Made by a program: the position numbers and the translations under genes. Below are positions 17,487 to 25,511 of a stretch of 64,000 nucleotides of DNA, in pieces. Below the pieces are notes generated by a model. The model saw only the letters and a program-made list of their open reading frames with translations. It was not told the DNA's origin and made no database searches. The stretch is from Azospirillaceae bacterium (GTDB taxonomy: Bacteria > Pseudomonadota > Alphaproteobacteria > Azospirillales > Azospirillaceae): positions 62,001 to 126,000 of the forward strand of contig DASQNC010000073.1 of assembly GCA_035645145.1 (NCBI GenBank), written 5' to 3'. Each line of letters begins with the position of its first letter. Position 1 is the stretch's first letter.

Positions 17487-18881
17487 ATGTCCATCCAATC
17501 CGACATCCAGAAGCTCTACCTCGCCCTCTTCAACCGCCCTGCGGACCCGGCCGGCTTGGCGTACTGGGAGCAGCAGGCGGCCAAGAACGGCGGCCGCCTC
17601 GACGCCGTCCTCAACGCCTTCGCCGCCTCGCCGGAGTACAAGGCGCTGTACGACGGCAAGAGCGCCGTTGAGACCGTCAAGCAGTTCCACCTGAACCTGT
17701 TCGGCCGCCCCGCCGAGCCCGAAGGCGTGGCCCACTGGGCCGAGCTTTTGGGCCGTGACTCCGCCGGGGCCGGCAGCATTGCGTTCGCCATGCTCTCGGG
17801 CGCCACGGGTGACGACGCCAAGGTTGCCGCCAACAAGCTGAAGGTGGCCGAAGCCTTCACCGCGGCCCTCGACACCGATGCCGAGATCCAAAGCTATGCC
17901 GGCACGGCCGCCGCCCTGGACGTGCGCTCCGTCCTGTCGACGGTGGACGGCACCGCGGCCTCGGTCGAAGCGGCGATCGGCGCAATCCCGGCGCGGGTCG
18001 AGAAATTGGTGGGGATCCAGGACTGGAAGGCCCAGACGATCACGTTGAAAGGCGATGCGGACATCGTCCTGATCGATCCGGAAGCTTCGCTCCTGCATCT
18101 GAAGGTCCAAGAGGACAGCACCGTCACCGACCTTTCCAGCGCCTCGCTGGACATGCTCTACATCAGCGGCCCCGGCGCCCTGACCGTCACCAACGTCGGT
18201 GCAACCGTCCGGGCCGTGAGCGCCTTCGAGGCGGAGGGTGCGGTCCGCATCGACCTGACCACGACCGACACGGCCCGCATGCTGGGCGGCCGGGGGAACG
18301 ATGTGTTCACCGGCGGTGGCGCCGCCGACTTCATCGCCGGCGGCCGGGGCAGCGACACGCTGAACGGCGAGGCCGGCGCGGACACCTACACGTTCGAGAA
18401 ATCGGGGGACGAGAACGGCACCGACATCATCATGCTGGAGGCTGGCGCGGGCGGCGACATCCTGGACTTCGGCGCGTTCTTCCTCAATGCAGCCGCCGGC
18501 GTCGAGCGGAACGGCGCCACGGGGACGGCGATCAACGCGTTCACGGCGGCCGACAAGGGCGACGTGAACATCGCGAACAAGGTCGCGCTCTATTCGGGAA
18601 CCGCCGAGGTCACCATCGACCCGGCCGGGGAGATCGCCGGGCTGATCAACGGGGCGGGCGACGCGTTCAGCTTGGCCGCAGGCGGCAAAGCGGTGCTGGT
18701 CACCGGCGATGCCGGCGGCGCGGACCGGCCCGCGAGCATCTGGTTCGTCCACGATACGGACGGCAACGGCATCGTCGCCACGGACGAGGTGAAACTGGTC
18801 GGCCTCACCTCGGGCGGGCTCGACATCGACACGCTGGTCACCACGAACTTCACGTTCGATTTCGTGACCATCGTAATCTGA
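17487..18881 (+). CDS. Secreted DUF4214 / calcium-nonapeptide-repeat protein, full-length paralog 3
   Basis: 464 residues with the same order as the gene at 14520: two DUF4214-like units (LYLALFNRPADPAGL, LNLFGRPAEPEGV), helical linker, strand-rich region with SGPGALTVTNVGATVR, nonapeptides (GGRGNDVFT, GGGAADFIA, GGRGSDTLN) and a tail ending DIDTLVTTNFTFDF. Its central region is almost identical at DNA level to that of paralog 2 (about 16560-16850 versus 18170-18450), whereas the N-terminal part is closer to paralog 1. That points to gene conversion within the array. Function in adhesion or a surface layer is a guess from the domain types. Confidence 0.85.
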   Translation: MSIQSDIQKLYLALFNRPADPAGLAYWEQQAAKNGGRLDAVLNAFAASPEYKALYDGKSAVETVKQFHLNLFGRPAEPEGVAHWAELLGRDSAGAGSIAFAMLSGATGDDAKVAANKLKVAEAFTAALDTDAEIQSYAGTAAALDVRSVLSTVDGTAASVEAAIGAIPARVEKLVGIQDWKAQTITLKGDADIVLIDPEASLLHLKVQEDSTVTDLSSASLDMLYISGPGALTVTNVGATVRAVSAFEAEGAVRIDLTTTDTARMLGGRGNDVFTGGGAADFIAGGRGSDTLNGEAGADTYTFEKSGDENGTDIIMLEAGAGGDILDFGAFFLNAAAGVERNGATGTAINAFTAADKGDVNIANKVALYSGTAEVTIDPAGEIAGLINGAGDAFSLAAGGKAVLVTGDAGGADRPASIWFVHDTDGNGIVATDEVKLVGLTSGGLDIDTLVTTNFTFDFVTIVI

Positions 18882-18921
18882 GGGGCGGGCGGACCGCCCT
18901 CGCCGCCCATTGCCGGATTGC

Positions 18922-18952
18922 AAAGGGGCACGCTCTCGGGGCGTGCCCCTTT
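18922..18952 (+). terminator. Family hairpin terminator after paralog 3
   Basis: A 12-bp perfect stem (18922-18933 with 18941-18952, 7-base loop) containing AAAGGGGC, the same core as the two preceding hairpins. Confidence 0.7.
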
Positions 18953-19204
18953 CCATTTCAATCCAGTGAACCGGGGCGACACACGAGCCCGACGGTCACC
19001 AACGGTTCGGCTGCATGCCGCACGCTTTTCGTCGGCACCGGAATTGCCATGGATGGCGAAAGGACCCGGTCCGCACCGTCTTCGGCGCGCGATCAAGCCA
19101 CCCGACTCCCTTTCTGACCAAAGGACGTTCGAACGGCCGGTCGCATCCCTACACACCAAACCACCGGTGCCAGACCGGTGGCCTAGGAAGGGAACCGCGC
19201 CCCA
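18953..19204. other. Intergenic stretch before the mini-gene
   Basis: No gene is recognisable. The only feature is an inverted repeat at 19161-19181 (CCACCGGT, 5-base loop, ACCGGTGG), followed by an AGGAAGGG ribosome site for the mini-gene. The TTGACA block of the other array genes is absent. Confidence 0.5.
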
Positions 19205-19384
19205 ATGTCCGCCCGCACCGAAATCCAGAAGCTCCACATCGCGCTCTTCAACCGCCCCGCTGACCCGGACCGTCTGGACCGATGGGAGCAGGACGAGGTG
19301 GAGCTGGTCGGGATCACCTCGACGGCGTTCGACCTCGATACGCTGCTGATCACCAACTTCTCGTTCCAGGGCTTTCGGATTTGA
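19205..19384 (+). CDS. 59-residue DUF4214 mini-protein made of the family's two termini
   Basis: Residues 1-29 (MSARTEIQKLHIALFNRPAD...DRWEQ) match the first 29 residues of the full paralogs. Residues 30-59 (DEVELVGITSTAFDLDTLL...) match their last ~30. About 400 internal codons are missing and the frame is kept across the join. A good ribosome site (AGGAAGGG) precedes the ATG. It may be a deletion relic, but the retained start, stop and ribosome site leave expression possible. Part of the array at 14073-19384. Confidence 0.7.
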   Translation: MSARTEIQKLHIALFNRPADPDRLDRWEQDEVELVGITSTAFDLDTLLITNFSFQGFRI

Positions 19385-19465
19385 TGCCCATCCGAGGCAT
19401 TCGAACCGGGGCGAGGGGAAAATCCCGCTCGTCCCGGTGGCGCACAGCCCTGCGTCGGAATGCGG

Positions 19466-20764
19466 TCAGCCTGCCGCCCGACGCAGCGTCGGCAGCGACA
19501 CGAAGAAGCCGATGCTGCGCGCGCCCATGAAGGCGGAGAACGCGATCCATACCCCGTGGTTGCCGACCCACCCCGGCAGGATCCAATAGCCGGCGGCATA
19601 GATCACCAGTGCCAGGACCAGGGTGTTCCGCAACAGCCCCGTCAGCGCCGCGCCGATCGCCGCCCCGTCCAGTTGGAACGAGGGTACCGCGACCAGGGGC
19701 AGGATCGCGGCATAGGGCAGATACTCCCGCGCGGTCATCCGCACCGACTCGATGGGGGTCAGGGCATCGATGAAGACGCCGCCGCACAGCATCATGACCG
19801 CCGCACAGAACACCGCCGCCCAGACGGACACGTTCGTCGTGACACGTATGGCGCGGACCACCCCGTCGGGATCCCGGGCACCGACGGCACTGCCCACCGT
19901 GGCCGAGGCGACCTGGCTGAACGCGCTCAGAATGTAGGACACCAGCAGGTACAGGTTCATCAGCAGGGCATTGGCCGCCAGCGTCGTGTCGCCGAAGGCG
20001 CCGCTTCCGGCGGTGAAGCCCAGGAAGGCCAAAAGCAGGCACTGGCTTCGGATGAACAGGTCGCGGCTGACCTCCATCACCCGCCGGAACGGCCGCCATG
20101 CGAAGGCCTGGCGCCAGGACCAGGGCGACCGGTCGGCCCGCCACATGCGCCATCCGGCCACCAGCGCGACGGCCAGGGCCACATGCTCGGCCAGGGCGGC
20201 AGCGAAGGCCACACCCTCCACGCCATAGCCAAGGCCGCGCACGATGACGATGCCCAATGCGACGTTGGCCGCGGAGCGCAACACCTCGATCGCCGTACTG
20301 AGCGCCATGCGCCGCTGCGCCAGGAACCACCCCATCAGCGCATAGTTCAGGAAGGCGGCCGGCACGCTCCAGATGCGGGCGAGGATGTAGAGGCGCGCGT
20401 TCTCCTCCACCTCCGGGCTGGACGACAGGGCATGGGCCGCCGGGCCGACCAGCAGGGCCGCGGCTAAGGCGATCACCCCGCCCAGGCCCAACGCCAGCAC
20501 GCACCCGCGCACCAGCACCAGCTTCACCTCCACTGGATCGCGCGCACCCCAGGCCTGTGCGGCGAGGCCGGCGGTGCTCATCCGCAGGAACGCGAACGCC
20601 CAATAGCAGTAATTGAACATCATGGTGCCGACGGCGACCGCGCCCAGGTAGTAGGTCTCGGGCAGGACGGCGACGACCCATGTGTCGAAGAGGGACAGAA
20701 TCGGGGTAAGGGCCCCTGCCAGCATCAGCGGCGTGGCCAGTCGCAGCGTGCGCGCCGTGGTCAT
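19466..20764 (-). CDS. MATE-family (DinF-like) multidrug/toxin efflux protein
   Basis: About 432 residues and twelve hydrophobic segments in two halves, the MATE fold. TPLMLAGALTPILSLFDTWVV at the N-terminus and SQVASATVGSAVGARD at the start of the second half are typical of the DinF-like subgroup. These are Na+ or H+ antiporters of the inner membrane; the substrate is unknown. The ATG at 20764 puts the first helix at the N-terminus; an in-frame ATG at 20833 would add 23 polar residues. It faces the DUF4214 array tail to tail, with no operon partners. Confidence 0.87.
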   Translation of the reverse strand: MTTARTLRLATPLMLAGALTPILSLFDTWVVAVLPETYYLGAVAVGTMMFNYCYWAFAFLRMSTAGLAAQAWGARDPVEVKLVLVRGCVLALGLGGVIALAAALLVGPAAHALSSSPEVEENARLYILARIWSVPAAFLNYALMGWFLAQRRMALSTAIEVLRSAANVALGIVIVRGLGYGVEGVAFAAALAEHVALAVALVAGWRMWRADRSPWSWRQAFAWRPFRRVMEVSRDLFIRSQCLLLAFLGFTAGSGAFGDTTLAANALLMNLYLLVSYILSAFSQVASATVGSAVGARDPDGVVRAIRVTTNVSVWAAVFCAAVMMLCGGVFIDALTPIESVRMTAREYLPYAAILPLVAVPSFQLDGAAIGAALTGLLRNTLVLALVIYAAGYWILPGWVGNHGVWIAFSAFMGARSIGFFVSLPTLRRAAG

Positions 20765-20961
20765 CTCGCCACCCGGCGGCGCCACCGGTCGGGCCGGACC
20801 GGAGCCGTGCCGGTCGGCGGTTTCCGCGTGCATGCTCAGGGGGGCTCCGGCAGGGCGGGACGGGCGACCCCGAAACTATCGGGGAGGCCCGGCCGTCCGA
20901 CCATGCGCGCGCTTGCGGAGCAGACCTGCGTAAAACGCAGGCGTGCCCGATGCGCCCCTGC

Positions 20962-22089
20962 TCAGATGTAGTGCGCCTGCAACGGGGCGAAGCCGTTGAA
21001 GGCGACCGCGCTGTAGGTGGTGGTGTAGGCGCCCGCCGCCCGGATCTGCAGCTTGTCGCCGACCTTCAGGTCCGCGGGAAGGCGGTAGTCGGCCTTCTCG
21101 TAGAGCACGTCGGCGCTGTCGCAGGTGGGGCCGGCAAGGATCACCGGCTCGGCGTTCCCCGTGCGGTCGGAGACGATGGGATACTGGATCGCCTCGTCCA
21201 TGGTTTCGGCGAGACCACCGAATTTGCCGATGTCGAGATAGACCCAACGCCGGTTGTCGTTGGCCGACTTCTTCGAAATCAGGACGACTTCGGTCTGGAT
21301 CACGCCGGCATCGCCCACCATGCCGCGGCCGGGCTCGACGATGGTGACCGGGATCTTGTTGCCGAAGTGCCGGGTCAGCGAATTGTGGATCGCCAAGCCG
21401 TACTGGCCGGGCGACGGCACGTCGGTGCGGTAGCGGCTGGGGAAGCCGCCGCCCAGGTTCACCATGCCCAGGACCACGCCTTCCTGCTCCAGTTCCCGGA
21501 ACAGCCGGGCGACGGCCGCGATGGGTGCGTCCCACTGGGCCGGATCCTTCTGCTGGGACCCGACATGGAACGACACGCCCCAGGGCTCGACCCCCATGCG
21601 GGCCGCGGCCCGCAACAGGTCCTTGGCCATGGGCAGGTCGCAGCCGAACTTGCGCGACAGCGGCCACTCGGCCCCTTCGCCCGTCGTCAGGATGCGGCAG
21701 AACACGCGGCTGCCGGGGGCGCTTTCGGCGATCTTGCGCAGCTCGGCGTCACTGTCGAAGGCGTACAGCCGCACGCCCAGCGCATAGGCCCGCGCAATGT
21801 CGGACTGCTTCTTGATGGTGTTGCCGTAGCTGATCCGCTCGGGCGAGGCACCGGCCGCCAGCGCCATTTCGATCTCGGGCACGCTGGCGCAGTCGAACGA
21901 GGCGCCCAGACCGGCGAGCAGGCGCAGGATCTCGGGCGCGGGATTCGCCTTGATCGCGTAGTAGATGAGCGCATCCGGCAAAGCGCTGTTCAGGGCGTGG
22001 AAGTTCTCTTCGACCACGTCCAGATCAACCACCAGGCACGGTGTCGCGGGGCGGACTTCGTCGAGAAAGCGATCGATCTTGGCAGTCAT
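20962..22089 (-). CDS. Ornithine decarboxylase (PLP fold-type III)
   Basis: 375 residues. Decarboxylates ornithine (possibly also lysine) to putrescine. The PLP lysine is K47 in YYAIKANP. The glycine-rich phosphate loop is NLGGGFPS, EPGRGMVGDAG binds the PLP phosphate, and the active-site cysteine is C323 in GPTCDS. It is the short eukaryote-like form common in alphaproteobacteria and ends in the usual GFAPLQAHYI-type tail. The ATG at 22089 gives the standard length. A long upstream leader with an internal ORF and alternative hairpins (22090-22360) suggests post-transcriptional control. Confidence 0.93.
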   Translation of the reverse strand: MTAKIDRFLDEVRPATPCLVVDLDVVEENFHALNSALPDALIYYAIKANPAPEILRLLAGLGASFDCASVPEIEMALAAGASPERISYGNTIKKQSDIARAYALGVRLYAFDSDAELRKIAESAPGSRVFCRILTTGEGAEWPLSRKFGCDLPMAKDLLRAAARMGVEPWGVSFHVGSQQKDPAQWDAPIAAVARLFRELEQEGVVLGMVNLGGGFPSRYRTDVPSPGQYGLAIHNSLTRHFGNKIPVTIVEPGRGMVGDAGVIQTEVVLISKKSANDNRRWVYLDIGKFGGLAETMDEAIQYPIVSDRTGNAEPVILAGPTCDSADVLYEKADYRLPADLKVGDKLQIRAAGAYTTTYSAVAFNGFAPLQAHYI

Positions 22090-22370
22090 TGGCGTCGGAG
22101 TTCCCTGGGCCCGGACGTGGTGTGCGGGCCTTTTGAAAAGCGGACGGCGAAGGCGGTGCCGCCAAGGCACCGCGACGATGCGGGGTCAGCTTTGACTGGG
22201 TTCGGGAAGCCCGGAGCGGAGGCCAAGACGAGCACGACCGGTCTTGGCGCAGCATTCGCCAAGACGACGACCGGAGCGAGTCCGGCCGGAATGGAGCCGG
22301 AGTGTGTGGCGACGGGCGGCGGGCACGCGCCCACCGGTGTGAACAACATTCAACATCGTAGCCTCCAAAC
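22090..22370 (-). promoter_or_regulatory. Structured leader of ornithine decarboxylase with alternative hairpins
   Basis: Read on the minus strand, three related segments occur in order: GTCTTGGCG (22265-22257), CGCCAAGAC (22249-22241) and GTCTTGGC (22229-22222). The middle one can pair with either neighbour (9 bp or 8 bp) but not both. A further perfect 8-bp hairpin (22173-22166 with 22160-22153) lies between this and the start codon. Alphaproteobacterial ornithine decarboxylase genes are known to carry the speF RNA motif; whether this leader matches it could not be tested. Confidence 0.5.
22186..22356 (-). CDS. Possible leader peptide ORF upstream of ornithine decarboxylase
   Basis: 56 codons starting at an ATG with a near-ideal ribosome site (GGAGG five bases upstream). 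The product is strongly arginine-rich (13 Arg) with His residues (RVPAARRHTLRLHSGRTRS). The ORF overlaps all three alternative-pairing segments, as an attenuation leader should, and its stop lies 96 bp before the decarboxylase ATG. In Enterobacteria a leader peptide senses ornithine upstream of speF. Extending that idea here is inference; no sequence identity with the enterobacterial peptide is claimed. Confidence 0.4.
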   Translation of the reverse strand: MLNVVHTGGRVPAARRHTLRLHSGRTRSGRRLGECCAKTGRARLGLRSGLPEPSQS

Positions 22371-22562
22371 GCCGCCTTGCTTAAGGGACGGACGGAAGTA
22401 CGCGTTGCGTCGTTACATAACCGCGAAGGGCCAGTGGCACGTGCGCTGCGACTGGGGACCGATATAAGTCGAACGGGGCGCAGCGAAAAGAGGAAAATTT
22501 GACCCGCCGGACCACGGCCACGAGCCGCCCGCGATCAACGCCCGGCCATCAATATCCGGCCG
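22371..22562. other. Intergenic stretch upstream of the decarboxylase leader
   Basis: No gene is recognisable. A TTATAT/TATATC sequence on the minus strand (near 22464-22469) could be a -10 element for the leader transcript, but no convincing -35 is present. Confidence 0.3.
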
Positions 22563-22940
22563 TCACCGCCACGAGCGTTCGGTCGGGCGACCGCCGGGCT
22601 TGGGCGCCTGTTCGTCCAGCCAATCCATGACACCCCGGCGCCCGCCATCGTCGGTGGCGCCGCCGGCGGCCCGGCGGCCCATGGTGCGCAACAGGTTCAG
22701 CACCCCGCCATCGGACCGGCGGAGCTGGTAGGCGAGCTGCGTCGCGTTCTCGCCCAGCGCATGGCGGGACTTCGACGGAAGCCGGCCGAACAGGGCGCGG
22801 GCCGCGTCCCAGCTTTCCTGGGACCGGTTCGCGGAGAACTCCCGAAGGGCCCGGGTGGCCGGTGCATCGTCGCCGATCGACGCGCTCATCGCGGCGATCA
22901 GGACCGAAACCGCCTGCATGTCAATTTCGTCGAAGCGCAT
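22563..22940 (-). CDS. Hypothetical protein, 125 residues
   Basis: Soluble and helix-rich, with no signal peptide or membrane segment. It starts MRFDEIDMQAVSVLIAAM and ends in a polar, proline-rich tail. Coding character is supported by the strongly GC-rich third positions and by the lack of a better frame on either strand. I recognise no family. It lies between the AruH-like aminotransferase and the ornithine decarboxylase leader on the same strand, 100 bp from the former. Confidence 0.6.
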   Translation of the reverse strand: MRFDEIDMQAVSVLIAAMSASIGDDAPATRALREFSANRSQESWDAARALFGRLPSKSRHALGENATQLAYQLRRSDGGVLNLLRTMGRRAAGGATDDGGRRGVMDWLDEQAPKPGGRPTERSWR

Positions 22941-23040
22941 CGGCGCACCTGTCCAGACTGTTGACCCACTTTGGCGCGGGGACGTCGGGCGATCAAGAAG
23001 ACTATGGACAAACCGCCCGGTGCCCGCCCCGCCCCCGGAC

Positions 23041-24222
23041 CTACGCGTCGTCGCGCAGGCGGCGCGCAAGCCGGGCGATGCGGTCGGCGGCATCGGCCAG
23101 CTTGTCGTCGTCCGCCGCGAGCGAGACGCGCAGGTGTCCGGCCGCGCTGGCCCCGAAACCGTCGCAGGGCAGCACCGCGACCCCCTCCTCCTCGAGAAGC
23201 CGCTCACCGAACGCGAAGGCCCCCAGGCCGGTGCCGCGGATGTCCAGCATCACGAACATCCCGCCCTCGGGCGGCACCGCCCGCAGGCCCGGCTGGTTGG
23301 CCAGCCGCTCCACGAACAGGGACGCCCGCCGCCGGTACGCGTCGCGCATGATCCCCACCTCGGGGAGATCGAGGGTCAGCGCCGCCAGCGCGGCGTCCTG
23401 CACGAAGGGCGGACCGCCGTACAGCGAGCACAGCAGGACGTTGCCCAGGTGCGCCGCGGCCTCCTTCGGCGCCACGATCCAGCCGAACCGGTAGCCGGAC
23501 ATGGCATGCGACTTGGACAGCGAGGAGACCACGACCGTCCGCCCGGCCATGCCGGGCAGGCTGCAGGGGCTGACGTGCGGCCGGTCGAACACCATCCGCT
23601 CGTACACCTCGTCCGACAGCACCCACAGGTCGTGGCGGCGGGCGAGGTCGCAGACGAACGCCACCTCCCCGGCGGTCATGACGGCGCCGCTCGGGTTGTG
23701 GGGTGTATTGATCCAGATGACGCGGGTGCGCGGCGTGACGGCACGGGCCAACGCCTCCAGATCCAGGTGGAAACCCGTCTCGGGCCGCAGGGGGACGTTG
23801 ACCAGCGTGGCCCCCGTGGCGCCCACGACCGCCTCGTAGGTCGCATACATCGGCTCGGGCACGATGACCTCGTCGCCGGGCCCGGCCAGGCATTGCAGGG
23901 CGAAGAACACCCCGGGCTGCGCCCCCGGAACCAGCACCACGTTCTCGGCCGTCGTCGGCACGCCGTGGGCGGCCTGGTGGCGGGCCGCGACGGCAGCACG
24001 CACCTGGGGCTCGCCACTGATCGGGGAATAGTGGGTGCGTCCCGTGCGCAGTGCGGTCACGGCGGCCTCGGTGACCGGGGCGGGCGCATCGAAATCCGGA
24101 TCCCCGACCGTCAGGAACAGGATCGCCCTGCCCTGCGCCTGCATCTGGCGGGCACGGACGTGCAACGCCCAGGCCTCGGCGCCGCTGCCCGCGACCCGGT
24201 TTACGAGAGGGGCGAATCGCAT
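23041..24222 (-). CDS. Class I/II aminotransferase resembling arginine-pyruvate transaminase AruH
   Basis: 393 residues. PLP fold-type I. The Schiff-base lysine is K237 in SSLSKSHAMSGYRFGW, with TVGDPDFDAPAPV (38-50), NTPHNPSGA (172-180) and SDEVYERM (203-210). The arrangement and wording of these motifs closely follow Pseudomonas AruH, which starts the arginine transaminase catabolic route. Specificity cannot be proved from sequence, and a generic aspartate or aromatic aminotransferase role is possible. It lies near ornithine decarboxylase, so a shared link to arginine/ornithine metabolism is reasonable. Confidence 0.8.
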   Translation of the reverse strand: MRFAPLVNRVAGSGAEAWALHVRARQMQAQGRAILFLTVGDPDFDAPAPVTEAAVTALRTGRTHYSPISGEPQVRAAVAARHQAAHGVPTTAENVVLVPGAQPGVFFALQCLAGPGDEVIVPEPMYATYEAVVGATGATLVNVPLRPETGFHLDLEALARAVTPRTRVIWINTPHNPSGAVMTAGEVAFVCDLARRHDLWVLSDEVYERMVFDRPHVSPCSLPGMAGRTVVVSSLSKSHAMSGYRFGWIVAPKEAAAHLGNVLLCSLYGGPPFVQDAALAALTLDLPEVGIMRDAYRRRASLFVERLANQPGLRAVPPEGGMFVMLDIRGTGLGAFAFGERLLEEEGVAVLPCDGFGASAAGHLRVSLAADDDKLADAADRIARLARRLRDDA

Positions 24223-24824
24223 GTTCCAACCTTTTCCGTTTCAGCGGCTCCGGAAGCGGTCCACCCGGACCGCGCCGCCGCCCGGGCGGGCGCCAGGGCC
24301 CGTCGATTCGAGGGCACGGACACCCCGAACCTGCCGGCCCGACCCATGGGAAGACGCTTCGGCCGGCGGGGGAGGGGGGTCGTGGGGACGTCCGCTTCCG
24401 GTCGCGGACCCACTCTAAAGGGGCTGCTTCCCCTTATCCAGGGCCGGGCGTCGGGGATTAATCCACAGATCATAACTACACGATTTCGTATGGCCGATCA
24501 GCCAGTTGGCGAGTCAGGCTCGCATCACGGTTGAAATTTTTTGGGCGCCGGTTCAAAGTTTCGCCACTTTCTCTGGTAAGTTAACGTTCCAGGGGAAGAC
24601 CTCCTCAGCCATCGTCAAGGGCGCCGGTACGAGCGCTCCGGCTGTCCCCGAAAAAAGCGACCCGGCCCCGGTTCGCTTCCCAGCCAGGCCCCGGCTGGAT
24701 CTGCGGCCACCGCAAAGCCCCCCGCGGTGGCCGTTTCTTTTCCGGCCAGGGCGTCGGCCCCTTTTCCATGGCCCTTTTCTATGAGGCGACACCGGCCCGT
24801 GCTATAGCGGGCCGCCCCTCAACC
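24223..24824. other. Long intergenic region holding a rightward terminator
   Basis: 602 bp without a recognisable protein gene. The middle (about 24450-24600) is noticeably more AT-rich than its surroundings and contains TTTTTTGGG and TTAACG tracts. A 14-codon ORF (24490-24534) is too short to judge. A strong plus-strand terminator at 24704-24741 implies that something upstream is transcribed rightward. A perfect 7-bp hairpin (24793-24799 with 24808-24814) enclosing TGCTATAG lies just before ccmA. Confidence 0.5.
24704..24741 (+). terminator. Rho-independent terminator with no annotated gene upstream
   Basis: A perfect 10-bp stem (24704-24713 with 24724-24733, 10-base loop) is followed by TTTCTTTT. 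The T-tract makes it a plus-strand terminator, upstream of ccmA and downstream of a leftward gene. It could end a small RNA or control read-through into the ccm operon. Confidence 0.7.
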
Positions 24825-25511
24825 ATGCCGGACCCCGATCGGATGCCCGAACTCGCCGCCGAAAACCTGGCGTGCCTGCGCGGGGAACGGATCGTCTTCG
24901 CTCGGCTGGGGTTCGTGGCCGGACCGGGCGACGCCCTCGTGCTCCTGGGGCCGAACGGCAGCGGCAAGTCGAGCCTGTTGCGCCTGCTGGCCGGCTTCGG
25001 CCGCCCGTTCCACGGCCGCCTGCTTTGGGACGGGGACGAGGACGCCGCCCGCCTCCGCGGGGCCGCGGCCTATGTCGGGCACCTCGACGCGGTCAAGCCG
25101 GTGCTGACGGCCGCCGAGATGCTGGCCTTCTGGGCGGCGTTGGGCGGCGCGCCGGATCCCGCCGCCGCCGCCGCCGCCGCCCTCGACCGCATGGGCATCG
25201 CCCATGTCGCGCGGGTGCCGGGCCGATACCTGTCGGCCGGGCAGAAGCGGCGTGTGAACCTGGCCCGGCTCGTCTGCACGCCGCGACCCTTGTGGCTTCT
25301 GGACGAACCCACCGTGGCGCTCGACCGGGACTCGGTCGGCCGGGTCGAGGAGATGGTGGCGGATCACCGCAGGGCCGGCGGAATCGCCGTCGTCTCCACC
25401 CACGCCGACATCGACCTGCCCGGCGCGGGCGCGTTGCACTTGGATGCGTTCGGCGTGGACGGCGCTGCCGCCCCGGGGACCGTCGATGGGGCCGACGGCG
25501 AGGCCGCATGA
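24825..25511 (+). CDS. ccmA: Heme exporter ATP-binding protein CcmA
   Basis: 228 residues. ATPase of the CcmABCD complex that releases holo-CcmE during cytochrome c maturation. Walker A is GPNGSGKS (42-49). The ABC signature is LSAGQ (136-140), the CcmA-typical variant with Ala in place of Gly. Walker B is LWLLDE (D160, E161). The start at 24825 is chosen over an in-frame ATG at 24843 by length. It is the first gene of the ccm operon and overlaps ccmB by four bases. Confidence 0.95.
   Translation: MPDPDRMPELAAENLACLRGERIVFARLGFVAGPGDALVLLGPNGSGKSSLLRLLAGFGRPFHGRLLWDGDEDAARLRGAAAYVGHLDAVKPVLTAAEMLAFWAALGGAPDPAAAAAAALDRMGIAHVARVPGRYLSAGQKRRVNLARLVCTPRPLWLLDEPTVALDRDSVGRVEEMVADHRRAGGIAVVSTHADIDLPGAGALHLDAFGVDGAAAPGTVDGADGEAA

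Noticed and set aside
19385-19420. TTCGAACC-type sequence considered as part of a tRNA
   Set aside because: No acceptor stem, anticodon arm or CCA-compatible end can be built around it.
24490-24534. 14-codon ORF before ccmA considered as a leader peptide
   Set aside because: It has no ribosome site and no run of a regulatory amino acid. Only the terminator downstream is convincing.
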